Origin: JADJRG01 sp964474905
Lineage (GTDB): Bacteria; Myxococcota_A; Polyangia; Nannocystales; Nannocystaceae
DNA length: 64,000 nucleotides
Assembly (NCBI GenBank): GCA_964474905.1
Contig: CAYYUP010000001.1
Span: 1-64,000, forward strand
Reading direction: 5' to 3'
Below are positions 42,295-51,626 of this stretch, piece by piece; within the stretch, counting starts at the first letter, position 1; the number at the start of each line of letters is the position of its first letter. Made by a program: the position numbers and the translations under genes. The notes beneath the pieces were generated by a model that saw only the letters and a program-made list of their open reading frames with translations, ran no database searches and was not told where the DNA came from.

Positions 42295-43452
42295 ATGTTC
42301 GATCTAGTCATTGTTCATAGCGAGGATCCGGACACCGAAGGCGCGATCGAGGAGCTCCTCGAGCTAGTGGCCGAGCGAGCCGGCGATGCGCCGGTGCAGG
42401 GCGGGGTCGTCTTCGCCGGCATCGAGCACGAGCACAGCAAGTTGTTGAACGCGCTCTGTGATGCCTACGAGGGGATCGCGTTGATCGGCTGCTCGACCGA
42501 CGGTGAGTTCTCCTCGGAGAACGGCTTTTGCGAGGACTCGATCGTGCTCCTGCTCTTCGTTGGCGACGCCATCTCGGTCGGCGTTGGGCTGGGCAAGGGT
42601 GTTTCGGCAGATGGCGATGCAGCTGCGCGTCGGGCCGTCGAGGCAGCCCGTGTCGGTCTGGTCGGCGAGGCCCGTCTCTGCCTGACCACCCCGGAGGGCC
42701 TGACCTGCGACGTCGCAGCCCTGGTGCGTTCGCTTCGAAGCCTGCTCGGCGAAGCGTTGCCGGTGATCGGCGGCACTGCTGGAGATCAGTGGCGCTTCGT
42801 CAAGTGCCTGCAATTTTGCGGCCGCGAGGTGGTCACGGATGCGGTCCCGGTGCTCCTAGTTGCCGGTGATCTGATCGTCTCGCACGGGGTCGCCAGCGGT
42901 TGGACTCCGATCGGCCAACCTGGCCGGGTGACCGCGGTCTCCGGCAACGTGGTTTCGCGGGTCGGCGAGATGACAGCGATCGAGTTTTACCAACACTCTC
43001 TCGGCCCGCACGTGCTGCCCTCGGGCGAGTACCCACTGGCTGTGCTGCTTGGCGATGAGCACTTCTATCTCCGCGCTCCGCAGCCGCAGGAATACGATAC
43101 TGAGGCCGGCCACGTCGTCTTCGCGGGCACGATCCCCGAGGGCGCGATGGTCCAGGTGACGAGCGCGAAGCGTGACGACATCATCGCGGCGGCCAAAAGC
43201 GCGGTCGATCGGGCGATCGCCGGCTACTCGGGCGAGCATCCGAGGGCGGCGCTTGTGGTCTCCTGCGCCGCTCGTAAGCAGCTGCTGGGTACTCGGATCT
43301 CCGAAGAGATCACGCTTCTTCGTGGTTCGGCGATCGGTAATCTCCCCTTCTGTGGCTTCTACGCCTACGGCGAGGTCAGCCCGCTGCGGGCCGGTGAAGC
43401 GCCTCATTTCCACAACGAGACCTTCATTACCCTGCTGCTCGGAACGGACTAG
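42295..43452 (+). CDS. FIST domain sensor protein
   Basis: A 385-residue protein with FIST N and FIST C domains, a sensory fold proposed to bind small ligands such as amino acids. It begins FDLVIVHSEDPDTEGAIEEL, has GCSTDGEFSS in the N-domain and GGTAGDQWRFVKCLQF in the middle. The C-domain includes ALVVSCAARKQLLGTR and GFYAYGEVSPL, which are characteristic. There are no membrane segments, so it acts in the cytoplasm. A membrane-free histidine kinase follows three bases after the stop, so FIST probably controls that kinase, as H-NOX does in the other pair of this window. The ligand is unknown. Confidence 0.93.
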   Translation: MFDLVIVHSEDPDTEGAIEELLELVAERAGDAPVQGGVVFAGIEHEHSKLLNALCDAYEGIALIGCSTDGEFSSENGFCEDSIVLLLFVGDAISVGVGLGKGVSADGDAAARRAVEAARVGLVGEARLCLTTPEGLTCDVAALVRSLRSLLGEALPVIGGTAGDQWRFVKCLQFCGREVVTDAVPVLLVAGDLIVSHGVASGWTPIGQPGRVTAVSGNVVSRVGEMTAIEFYQHSLGPHVLPSGEYPLAVLLGDEHFYLRAPQPQEYDTEAGHVVFAGTIPEGAMVQVTSAKRDDIIAAAKSAVDRAIAGYSGEHPRAALVVSCAARKQLLGTRISEEITLLRGSAIGNLPFCGFYAYGEVSPLRAGEAPHFHNETFITLLLGTD

Positions 43453-43455
43453 GGA

Positions 43456-44463
43456 TTGACCGACGATCGCATCGGGGCTCTCGAGGCCCAGGTTCGCAAG
43501 CTCGAGCGCAAGAACCGGGTGTTGGAGCGCAAGGTCGTGCGCTCCGAGGAGATTCGCCGGCTTTTGGAGGAGGGTCGAGCCAAGAGCGAGGCGCTGCAAC
43601 AGGAGGTCATCGCCGAGCTCCGTCAGGCCGAGGAGATGGCGCGGAGGGCCAACGAGGAACTCGAAAAGCGGGTCGAAGAGCGAACGGTTGCGCTTTCACA
43701 GGCCAACGAGGCGCTCTCGGTCGCCAACCACGCACTCGGTCAGGCACGCGACGAGGCGATCGCCGGCAATCAGGCAAAGAGCCGCTTTCTCGCCAACATG
43801 TCGCACGAGCTGCGCACCCCGTTAAACGCGATCATCGGCTACTCCGAGCTGCTCTCCGAAGAGATCGCCGAGACCTCTGGCGATGCCCACGAAGAGGACC
43901 TCAAGCGGGTCGTCGGTGCCGCTCGGCATCTGCTCGCGCTGATCGACGACATTCTCGATCTCTCCAAGATCGAGGCCGGGCAGATGGGTGTTTACATCGA
44001 GGCGATCAACCTGCCGCAGCTGCTCGAGGATGTGGTCGCGACGGTGATGCCGATGGCCGCGGGCAACGACAACGAGCTGGTGATCGAACTCCCCGAAGAT
44101 GGTTTTGGTGAGATCCATACCGATCACGTGAAGGTCCGTCAGATCCTCTTCAACCTCCTGAGCAACGCCTCCAAATTTACCCACGACGGCACCATCACGG
44201 TGCGTGCGACAAAGCTCGACGACAGGTTGCAGATCATCGTTCAGGACACCGGAATCGGTATCTCACCAGAGAATCACGCGCGCCTCTTTGATGCCTTCAC
44301 GCAGGCGGACGAGTCGACGACTCGGCGCTACGGCGGTACCGGTTTGGGGCTGACGATCACCAGCGCCTTTTGCAAGCTCCTCGGCGGCAACATCACGTTT
44401 GACAGCGTCTTCGGTGAGGGCACGACCTTCACGGTGGTGCTGCCCCTGGACGTGCGCGAGTAA
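43456..44463 (+). CDS. soluble histidine kinase paired with FIST sensor
   Basis: A 335-residue kinase with no transmembrane helix. A long coiled coil (about 5 to 105, rich in Glu, Arg and Ala) precedes HisKA with NMSHELRTPLNAIIGYSELL, His117. The HATPase domain follows with N box FNLLSNASKFT, G1 DTGIGI and G2 GGTGLGLTI. No receiver domain is fused. The start is TTG at 43456, three bases after the FIST stop. The next in-frame ATG would remove half of the coiled coil. Its architecture is like the H-NOX-associated kinase (both coiled coil plus HisKA-HATPase). Its 3' end overlaps the convergent HTTM gene by 35 bases. Confidence 0.93.
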   Translation: MTDDRIGALEAQVRKLERKNRVLERKVVRSEEIRRLLEEGRAKSEALQQEVIAELRQAEEMARRANEELEKRVEERTVALSQANEALSVANHALGQARDEAIAGNQAKSRFLANMSHELRTPLNAIIGYSELLSEEIAETSGDAHEEDLKRVVGAARHLLALIDDILDLSKIEAGQMGVYIEAINLPQLLEDVVATVMPMAAGNDNELVIELPEDGFGEIHTDHVKVRQILFNLLSNASKFTHDGTITVRATKLDDRLQIIVQDTGIGISPENHARLFDAFTQADESTTRRYGGTGLGLTITSAFCKLLGGNITFDSVFGEGTTFTVVLPLDVRE

Positions 44464-46831
44464 GCCTCGATGTCCACGCGGCGAAGCGGTGAAGGGCATT
44501 TTCTTGGTAGCTCCCGGGCGGTGCTGGTGGCAGGCCGTAGCGCACGCGGAGTGCATCGCTCGGCTGAGCTTCGACCGCATTGGCGCAACGTTCGCTGAGC
44601 ACGAGGCGCTCACTCCCATGGCTCTGTAGGCGCTCTTTGGGGCTGTACGGGCCGTTTTTGGCGACTTCTTCGGGGGAGGGGATCGCATAGCGCAGCCGGT
44701 AGAGGCGGACCTCGCGGGGCACGATACCGCCGTGGTCCAAGGCCCATCGTCGACAGTGGTAGCGGGCGATCCAGGGCCGATAGCGCTTGCCTTCGCCGAG
44801 CACCCGGCGGTTGATCTTTCGCATTCGATCGTAGCCGAACTCTGGGATCCGCCGGTTGCCGATGGCGTACACATCGGTGTTCAGATCGAAGGCCGCGCCG
44901 CTGGGATCGACAACGACGACCCTCAAAAAAGAATTCGCGGTCGGCGGATTGGGGGCAAACATGTTCCAGCTCTGCGAGGTCTGGGTCACCTTCAACCAGG
45001 GTTGAAAGACCCGACGCGCAGGCTCGCGAAAGGCGGCGGTTGAGCCCTTGTCGGGTACGAGCCAGAGGGCGACCGCGACGCTGTGGGCGAGGATTAGGGC
45101 GATGACGAGGAGGCGGCCGAGGGGGCCGTAGGCGAGGGGGCTCGTAGGGTCGATCGTGGGCGCTGCTGGTCGGCGGCGGTGCACGAGCACGACGAGGCCG
45201 CCGAGGATCAGGGCGCCAAAGAGTCGCCAGTGGAGAGCGCCCTGGGAGAACACCTGAGCGAAGACGCCGACGAGGGCGAGCGCCAGCGCGGCGACCAGCA
45301 CAGCCCTCGGTAGCGGTGTCGGATCGCGGGCGAGGTGGGGCAGGCTCGGGTTTTCGGCGGGGATCATTGCGCCGGGTATCCGCAGCCAACGAAGTAATTG
45401 TTGGACCTCGGGACCGGCGAGGAAGAGCAGATTGGCGGCGAGCATGATCGGCTGAAAGACGCCGATGCTCATCATCAAAAAAAGGAGCAGTTGAAAGACG
45501 ACCGCGAGGCCAAGCCAGATCCTTCGGCCGAGTGTGTAGGCGAGTAGGGTGTCGGCGCGGAGGGTCCAGGATCCGAGGCTTCGTTCGCCGCGTCGGAGCG
45601 CCCGGCGAAGGCCCCAGATCGCCAACATGCCGAGCAGCCAAGCAACTCCGAGTCCTAGTTGCAGGAGGGCGATCGAGGGCCGTCCGGGCACTGGATCGGC
45701 GAGCACGTGCACGGGCAGAGTGACGAGCAGGATCGCGAGCGAGCCGAGGCCGAGAACGATCCAGGCGAAGGCGCCGATCCGTCGTTCTCTCGAGCTTGGC
45801 GGTGGCAGGCGCAGGTGAAGGCGCCAGCGCACGACCATGCCGACGATCACCAGCGGAAAGAGCAGCTCCCAACCCTTCGTCACCCAGGTCATCAGGCGGA
45901 AGAGGTTGGTGCCGAAGAGGGCCGAGAGCGGCTGCGGGTAGAAGCGGTAGAAGTGGTCGAGGTTGAGCGCGTAGTAGAGCGCATCGCCGGCGGTCCAGAT
46001 CGCGCCGTTTTTTGCGGCGCCGGTGTAGAGGTAGATCGTCGCGACCTGGAGGATCATCAGGCGCCGCGGCCAGGCGGGGATTCTCCGGTAGATCGCCGCG
46101 AGGCCGTGGGCATGGTCGGTGGTCGGCGGCGAGCCTGCGCCATCACCGGGGCCGCCGGGCAGGGAGAGCCGACCTGCCCTCCGCAGTCGTCGGCAACGCA
46201 GCCAGTTGTCGACACTCAGCGCATGACCGCTGCGCCCGAGCAACAGATAAAAGAAGAGGCAGCGGAGCACTAGCTCGGTGCCCTCCCAGAAGATCATGTT
46301 GCGGTAGAGGAACGAATTGAAGAGCGCGAAGGTGACGACCGCTGCGGTCCGGGTTCGGTAGCCGACGGCGAGGGCGATGCCGGCGAGATTGAAGGCCGCG
46401 AGGTGGATCCAGAGCGCGGTCGGTGTGTCCCAGAAATAGAGGAACGAGAAGTGGGTCCCCTTAAAAAATTGGAGAACACCGGCGACGCCAAAGAAGCCCG
46501 CCGGGTCGCCCGCTAAACCGTCGCCGTAGCCGGCAAATTGCAGGGAGGCGAAGAGCTCCTGGGCGGTACTCGTGGTGAAGAAGCCCTCGTCGCTAAAGAG
46601 CAGCGGCAGGTAGGCGCCGAGGCCATCGATGTCGATGAGCACGAGCAGCGCAAAGATGATCCGAAAGAGAGCCAGCGGTCGCGGGTCCTCTGTCGACAGC
46701 CAAAGGCGACGCCAGCTCTCGCGGCCGACGATCGCCAGGGTGCCGACGGAGAGCCCGCAGAGCAGGAGGAGCCAACCGACGGTTGGTGAGAGGGCGACCG
46801 CGTCCGGGCTATGCGCTGCCGCGATCATCAT
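44429..46831 (-). CDS. HTTM domain integral membrane protein
   Basis: A large membrane protein of about 800 residues with many hydrophobic helices. The HTTM domain (horizontally transferred transmembrane, related to vitamin K-dependent gamma-carboxylase) is recognisable from RPLALFRIIFALLVLIDI, FLYFWDTPTALWIHLAAF, YRNMIFWEGTELVLRC and LQVATIYLYTGAAKNGAIW. A further membrane section follows, then a C-terminal soluble domain containing SQSWNMFAPNPP and YHCRRWALDH. I placed the start at the ATG 46831; the open frame runs further upstream, into the divergent amine oxidase gene, with no similarity. True carboxylase activity is doubtful in bacteria; the role is unknown. Confidence 0.87.
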   Translation of the reverse strand: MMIAAAHSPDAVALSPTVGWLLLLCGLSVGTLAIVGRESWRRLWLSTEDPRPLALFRIIFALLVLIDIDGLGAYLPLLFSDEGFFTTSTAQELFASLQFAGYGDGLAGDPAGFFGVAGVLQFFKGTHFSFLYFWDTPTALWIHLAAFNLAGIALAVGYRTRTAAVVTFALFNSFLYRNMIFWEGTELVLRCLFFYLLLGRSGHALSVDNWLRCRRLRRAGRLSLPGGPGDGAGSPPTTDHAHGLAAIYRRIPAWPRRLMILQVATIYLYTGAAKNGAIWTAGDALYYALNLDHFYRFYPQPLSALFGTNLFRLMTWVTKGWELLFPLVIVGMVVRWRLHLRLPPPSSRERRIGAFAWIVLGLGSLAILLVTLPVHVLADPVPGRPSIALLQLGLGVAWLLGMLAIWGLRRALRRGERSLGSWTLRADTLLAYTLGRRIWLGLAVVFQLLLFLMMSIGVFQPIMLAANLLFLAGPEVQQLLRWLRIPGAMIPAENPSLPHLARDPTPLPRAVLVAALALALVGVFAQVFSQGALHWRLFGALILGGLVVLVHRRRPAAPTIDPTSPLAYGPLGRLLVIALILAHSVAVALWLVPDKGSTAAFREPARRVFQPWLKVTQTSQSWNMFAPNPPTANSFLRVVVVDPSGAAFDLNTDVYAIGNRRIPEFGYDRMRKINRRVLGEGKRYRPWIARYHCRRWALDHGGIVPREVRLYRLRYAIPSPEEVAKNGPYSPKERLQSHGSERLVLSERCANAVEAQPSDALRVRYGLPPAPPGSYQENALHRFAAWTSRLTRARPGAAPP

Positions 46832-46937
46832 GCGCAGGCTTACACAGCGGAAGACTCTGCGACTAGCACCGATCTCGAAGGAGGCACGCACGGGGTCGCT
46901 GTCCTGCGAATTGCCGTCGATGTGGTAGCTTGGTCCC

Positions 46938-48308
46938 GTGGATAGGTGCTCCGAGCGCGACGTGATCATCGTCGGCGCCGGCCTCTCTGGGCTGTGCGCT
47001 GCCCGGCGTTTGTGCGCTGGCGGGGCCTCTGTGACGGTCATCGAGGCCCGCGAGCGGGTGGGCGGGCGCACCCTCAGTGTGGGTCTCGAGGGGGCGCGCG
47101 TGGACCTGGGGGGCCAGTGGCTCGGGCCTAAACAAGAGCGCGCTCTCGCGTTGGTCGAAGAGCTCGGCGTTCGGCTTTTTCGTCAGCATATCGAAGGACG
47201 AAAGCTGCTCGAGATCGACGGCGATCTGCGGACCTATCGCGGGCTCCTGCCGAGGATCCCGATCCTCGCGCTCGCCGATCTCGGTGGCAGTATCCAACGC
47301 CTCGAGCGCATGGCCCGTGACGTGCCTCGGGGGAATCCGATGGGCGCCGAGCGAGCGGCGGAGTACGACGCGATCTCGGTCGGCGAATGGGTTGCTCGCA
47401 ACGTGCGCACAGCGGCCGCACGCACGATGTTAAAAATCGCCATCCATGCGATCTTTGCGGTCGAGCCCCGCTCGATCTCGCTGCTCTACTTCCTCCATTA
47501 CACCCGCGCTGGTGGATCCTTTACCCGTCTCGCCGAGGTCCGCGAGGGCGCTCAAACCTTTCGTATCTCGGGAGGCGCTCAACAGCTCAGCGAACGCCTC
47601 GCCGCGGGCTTGGGAGCGGAGGAGTTGCTCCTCGGAGTTCCTGTTTCTGCGATCGAGCACGGAGATGCTGGCGTTGTTCTGCGCTCAAAGGGGCGAGCTG
47701 CGCTGCGTTCGCGCTTTGTGATCCTGGCGATGCCGCCTGTGCTTATCCGCGAGCTCTCGGTCACACCGGGTTTTCCCGCGGCCCGGCAGCAGCTAAACGA
47801 GACCATGTCGATGGGGGCGATGATCAAATGCGTGGTCGCCTACAAGCGCCCATTTTGGCGGCGGGCTGGCCTCTCCGGTGAGGTCGTCAGCAACGGCGCG
47901 CCGCTGCGCATGGTCTTCGACGGTTGCGCGGAGGACGGCTCGACGCCAGCCTTGATCGGTTTTGCGGTCGGTGACCAAGTCGCGGAGCTTGGTGGGCTCA
48001 GCCCGGCGGACCGGAAGCAGGCATGCATCGAGCATCTGGTCCGCCTTTTTGGCGCCGAAGCAGCCGAGCCTGTCGCCTACGTAGACCACGATTGGAGCGC
48101 CGATCGCTGGAGCCGTGGGGGGCACGCCTGCATTATGCCGCCTCGTCTGCTCAGTCAGATCGGCGGCGCTCTGCGGGAGCCCGTCGGTCGGATCCACTTC
48201 GCCGGTACCGAGACTGCGACCCGCTGGGTGGGCTATCTCGACGGCGCGATCGAGGCCGGTGACCGGGCCGCAGATGAAGTCTTGGCTCGCCTCCGCGGCG
48301 AAGGGTGA
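46938..48308 (+). CDS. FAD-dependent amine oxidase (monoamine oxidase-like)
   Basis: Flavoenzyme of the flavin amine oxidase family. The N-terminal dinucleotide site is VIIVGAGLSGLCAARRL, followed by the GGRT motif, and the substrate-side GGQWLGP resembles monoamine oxidases. The C-terminal flavin motif is RIHFAGTETATRWVGYLDG. At 456 residues the length is normal. I see no Cys at the position of the covalent flavin link of animal MAO, so the FAD is probably non-covalent. The start is GTG at 46938. It is divergent from the HTTM gene by 106 bases. The substrate is unknown. Confidence 0.92.
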   Translation: MDRCSERDVIIVGAGLSGLCAARRLCAGGASVTVIEARERVGGRTLSVGLEGARVDLGGQWLGPKQERALALVEELGVRLFRQHIEGRKLLEIDGDLRTYRGLLPRIPILALADLGGSIQRLERMARDVPRGNPMGAERAAEYDAISVGEWVARNVRTAAARTMLKIAIHAIFAVEPRSISLLYFLHYTRAGGSFTRLAEVREGAQTFRISGGAQQLSERLAAGLGAEELLLGVPVSAIEHGDAGVVLRSKGRAALRSRFVILAMPPVLIRELSVTPGFPAARQQLNETMSMGAMIKCVVAYKRPFWRRAGLSGEVVSNGAPLRMVFDGCAEDGSTPALIGFAVGDQVAELGGLSPADRKQACIEHLVRLFGAEAAEPVAYVDHDWSADRWSRGGHACIMPPRLLSQIGGALREPVGRIHFAGTETATRWVGYLDGAIEAGDRAADEVLARLRGEG

Positions 48309-48463
48309 GCAAGGTTGCGATCGGGCCGCTTGCATGACAGGCATGTCCTGACGCTGACAGCGATGCCGTCCTGTTCGCCCTTGTACTTGGGATAAGGCCC
48401 TGTTTGCGACCGACAGGGGCTATTCTAGGAGTGGCACAGTTTGTGCTCATAGGTTCCTTTGTC

Positions 48464-49348
48464 ATGGACAACTTCCGCACTCTTCTTCTTCTCGCTGCAG
48501 TCTCTTCCCTCGCTCTCGCCTGTGGCGTCGAGAAGGAGGCGGATACCAGCGACGAACTCGCAGCGCTCGAGTTTGAGCCCTGCCTCGCGGTCGGAGATCG
48601 GGAGGGGTGCGACGGCGGCTTCCACTACTGCGGTATCGCCGAGCTCCCGGTCGATCCCGAGGAGCAGCTCGAGTGGAGCCTTTGCGTCGATCCGGAGTTG
48701 GCCGCGTGCATTCCTCACCCCGACAATTCGGATTGCCGGCTCTCTGATGGCGAGCCGGTGCTCATCGATCACAGCTCCGATGACGACGGCACCAGCGACG
48801 ATCAGGGCGGCAGCACGCCGCTCGTCTTGGTCTTTGACGACGTGCCGGTCACCTACGAGGCCGTGCCTGCGAGCGCTTCGACCTTCGATATCGATACAAC
48901 GGGTGTCTGTCTGTCGCCGGCGTGGCCCACCGCCAATACACCTTGGCTCGCGTTTGATCGCGATCGGAGCGGCTCGATCGAGGCCGGCGATGAACTCTTC
49001 GGGTCGGGCTCCCGCCTCGCGAGTGGCGAGCGGGCGACGCAGGGATTCGCGGCCTTGGCAGAGCTCGACAGCGACGGTGATGGCCGCATCACCAGCGCCG
49101 ACTCGGGGTTCGCAGACCTGGTTCTCTGGGGTGATCACGACGCCGATCGCCGATCGACTCCCTGGGAGATGACCTCCTTGAAAAGCGCCGGCGTCATCGC
49201 CATCGAGCTCACCTTCAACGCCGACAACCCGCTTTGCGACGGGCGCGGCAACTGTGAGGTCGAGCGCGCTGCGTTTGAGTTCAGCGATCGCTACGGGGTC
49301 GTGCGCCGCGGCGAGGTCGTCGACGTGCACGTGAGCTGCGAGGACTAA
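48464..49348 (+). CDS. lipoprotein with EF-hand-like calcium sites
   Basis: From the ATG at 48464 it begins MDNFRTLLLLAAVSSLALAC, a lipoprotein signal with lipobox ALAC; a 20-residue upstream extension is possible but would hide the signal. A Cys-containing N-terminal part (EGCDGGFHYCG) is followed by an acidic Asp/Ser linker. The C-terminal half has DRDRSGSIEAGDELF and DSDGDGRITSADS, EF-hand-like loops, and a final DFDRYG-like FSDRYGVVRRG segment common in secreted calcium-dependent proteins. It probably binds calcium at the cell surface; no enzymatic domain is seen. The XerC gene is convergent, 35 bases away. Confidence 0.85.
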   Translation: MDNFRTLLLLAAVSSLALACGVEKEADTSDELAALEFEPCLAVGDREGCDGGFHYCGIAELPVDPEEQLEWSLCVDPELAACIPHPDNSDCRLSDGEPVLIDHSSDDDGTSDDQGGSTPLVLVFDDVPVTYEAVPASASTFDIDTTGVCLSPAWPTANTPWLAFDRDRSGSIEAGDELFGSGSRLASGERATQGFAALAELDSDGDGRITSADSGFADLVLWGDHDADRRSTPWEMTSLKSAGVIAIELTFNADNPLCDGRGNCEVERAAFEFSDRYGVVRRGEVVDVHVSCED

Positions 49349-49383
49349 ACATCCCCGGAGGCGCAGGTCGGCACCGGCCGGGC

Positions 49384-50325
49384 TCAGCTCGGCTCAGCTC
49401 GGTTTGGCGTTCGTGTCTTGCGGGCGCGGGGATGGGCACGCTCGTAGATCTCCGCGATCTTGCTCATATCGAGGTGGGTGTAGCGCTGGGTCGTCGACAG
49501 GCTCGAGTGGCCGAGCATCTGCTGGATGGTCCGCAGATCACAGCCGCTCTCGAGGAGGTGCGTTGCGAAGGAGTGCCGGAGGCCGTGTGGTCCGATGCGG
49601 ATGCGGGCGCCGGTGGCGAGGCAGCGGCGGTAGACCAGCTCCCGGGCGCTGCGATCCCCGAAGCGACGGCCGCGGCGGCTGCGAAAGAGCGCCTGCGAGT
49701 CCGCCTTGGGGCCGCCGAGCTGCTCGCGGACCTGCAGATAGGCCCTCAGTGCCACCCTCCCGCGCGAACCTAGGGGCACTGCGCGGTCCTTCTTGCCCTT
49801 GCCCTCGCGGACCCAAATTGTGAGGTCGTCGCGTTCCCATCGGAGGTCGTCGAGGTCGAGTCCGAGCGCCTCAGAGATCCGAAGACCTGACCCGTAGAGC
49901 ACCTCGAGAAGCGCCCGATCGCGGCGACCGATCGCGTCGTCAGCGAGCGCTGGAGGTCCATCGATGATCGCCTTGATGTCCTCGACGGGGAGGACTGTCG
50001 GCAGCAGTTGCGATTGTTTGGGTCGGCGTACGAGCGTCGCGGGGTTGTCGGGGATAAGGCCCTCGCAGCGCATAAATTCCCCGAACGATCGGATCGCCGA
50101 GAGCGCGCGGGCCATCGAAGAGGGGGCGTGGTGACCAAAGAGATCGGCGAGGTGGATGCGGACTTCTTGGACCTGGAGGTCCCCTGGAATCGCTGCTCGT
50201 CCGTGACGGGCCTCGATACCGTCGACAAAAACCCCCAGGTCTCGCCGATAGCCCCGGATCGTATGCTGGGAGCGGCCGGCAGCGCGTTCGAGCTGATCAA
50301 GGAAGTTGTCGAGGGCGTCGCGCAC
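49384..50325 (-). CDS. xerC: tyrosine recombinase XerC/XerD family
   Basis: Site-specific recombinase for chromosome dimer resolution. The N-terminal SAM-like core-binding domain (about 1 to 95) is followed by the catalytic domain with YGSGLRISEAL (first Arg), GKGKKDRAVPL (Lys), HGLRHSFATHLLESG (His and second Arg), LGHSSLSTTQRYTH (His, and the nucleophile Tyr). At 313 residues it is of normal length. It is closer to XerC/XerD housekeeping proteins than to integron or phage integrases, and nothing mobile surrounds it. The start is GTG at 50325. The M23 peptidase lipoprotein gene lies 63 bases upstream on the same strand. The choice between XerC and XerD is not certain. Confidence 0.93.
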   Translation of the reverse strand: MRDALDNFLDQLERAAGRSQHTIRGYRRDLGVFVDGIEARHGRAAIPGDLQVQEVRIHLADLFGHHAPSSMARALSAIRSFGEFMRCEGLIPDNPATLVRRPKQSQLLPTVLPVEDIKAIIDGPPALADDAIGRRDRALLEVLYGSGLRISEALGLDLDDLRWERDDLTIWVREGKGKKDRAVPLGSRGRVALRAYLQVREQLGGPKADSQALFRSRRGRRFGDRSARELVYRRCLATGARIRIGPHGLRHSFATHLLESGCDLRTIQQMLGHSSLSTTQRYTHLDMSKIAEIYERAHPRARKTRTPNRAEPS

Positions 50326-50388
50326 GTTGGATCCCTAGCGCATCGCCAGCGGCTGGCGAAGAAAGGCGCCGAGGTGACGACAGACCAC

Positions 50389-51504
50389 CTAAAGATCGAA
50401 GTAGGTTACCGGCGCGGTGCTGAGCTTGGGGGCGCGCCGCTCGGGCTTGAGCTCTGGTCTGCGGATCCGCTGGTCGCGGACCGGCAGTGCTTTCTCGACC
50501 CAAGAACCATCGATGTAAACGTCGACGAAGGGCGCAGGCAGACCCATCGCGCGCGACTTGTCTCGCGGATCCGTCGACGCGTGGAAATGGATGTGAGGGC
50601 CGCTCGAGTGGCCGCTGTTGCCGACGTTGCCGAGGCGCTGGCCGACGACCACTTGATCGCCCACCGCGACCTGTACGGTGCCCGGGATCATGTGCCAGAG
50701 CGAGGTGAACTCACCGAACCCGTGATCGATCACGACCCCGTTGCCGCCGCCCTTGCCCGTTTCTCCGCGGCGGTTTTCGGGTACGTCATTGATCGCGGTG
50801 ATCACCACGCCTGATGTGGGAGCGGTCAAGGGGCTGCCGTAGCTCCAATGCTTGCGTTTGCCCTTGCCGGAGCGCGCCCGTCCGCCCTTTTTGACGACGA
50901 TGTCGTAGGCGTAACGCTGGGTCCGACTGTTGTGGTGATAGTTGGTCGACTTGCGGCGGCCACCGTGGATGATCGTCCACTCGCCGGTGCTCGGGAAGTG
51001 GAAGCGGTTGATCGCCAGGTAGTGCTCGGCGGGGTGGCGGATGTCGCTGACGCGCACGTGTTCGCGGACCAGCAGGCGGACCAGACGACCCTTTGGATCG
51101 ACCGCGAATTGGTAGAGCATCAGGCGGACAGGAGCACCGTCGGCGCGTTCGATCGCCAGGCGGTGGAGCACGAGCTCGCTGTACCAGACGAGTTCGCCTT
51201 CGCGGTGGATCTTGGACTCGACCAAGGCTTGTGGCAGGCCGTGGGTCTTGGCGATCCGGGAGCCTGCATCGAGGAGGCCGCGAGCCGTGACCTGGGCCCT
51301 GAGGGCCGGCGTCATCCAGCTGCGGATCGTCGCGGCCCGCCGGTAGAAGAGGCTGTAGATGAGGGTATTGCCAAACTCGGAGAGCTCATCCAGGGGCCGC
51401 AAGCCCGCGGGATCCGGGGGGCGGACCGTCGGCGGCGGCTTGCAAGCGCTGAGGCTGAGCCCGAGGCCGAGCAGGAGCGCGTAGAAGGCGGATCGGAGGC
51501 GCAT
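50389..51504 (-). CDS. M23 family metallopeptidase lipoprotein
   Basis: Peptidoglycan endopeptidase or LytM-like regulator. I placed the start at ATG 51504, giving MRLRSAFYALLLGLGLSLSAC with lipobox LSAC; an upstream extension of 38 residues is unlikely. The N-terminal half (about 20 to 190) is an unknown domain. The M23 domain shows NYHHNSRTQRYAYDIVV (likely His and Asp zinc ligands), GNGVVIDHGFGEFTSLWHM and SGPHIHFHAS (HxH ligand). It is therefore probably catalytically active, unlike some LytM factors. It is located on the outer or inner membrane facing the wall. It is divergent from the DnaK paralogue, 122 bases away. Confidence 0.92.
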   Translation of the reverse strand: MRLRSAFYALLLGLGLSLSACKPPPTVRPPDPAGLRPLDELSEFGNTLIYSLFYRRAATIRSWMTPALRAQVTARGLLDAGSRIAKTHGLPQALVESKIHREGELVWYSELVLHRLAIERADGAPVRLMLYQFAVDPKGRLVRLLVREHVRVSDIRHPAEHYLAINRFHFPSTGEWTIIHGGRRKSTNYHHNSRTQRYAYDIVVKKGGRARSGKGKRKHWSYGSPLTAPTSGVVITAINDVPENRRGETGKGGGNGVVIDHGFGEFTSLWHMIPGTVQVAVGDQVVVGQRLGNVGNSGHSSGPHIHFHASTDPRDKSRAMGLPAPFVDVYIDGSWVEKALPVRDQRIRRPELKPERRAPKLSTAPVTYFDL

Positions 51505-51626
51505 CTCGAGCCTCGAGAGAGTAGCGCTCTTCGGCCGGGCAGGGGAGGTGGGCTCTGGCTTTCTGCTCGTTCCCGCCCAAGTTTGTGGATCCCGCGGGCG
51601 TTGGGGTCTAGCCTGCATATCCGCCT

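Noticed and set aside
49384..50325. Tyrosine recombinase as sign of an integrated element
   Set aside because: The sequence is of the housekeeping XerC/XerD type, and no attachment repeats, phage genes or composition change surround it.
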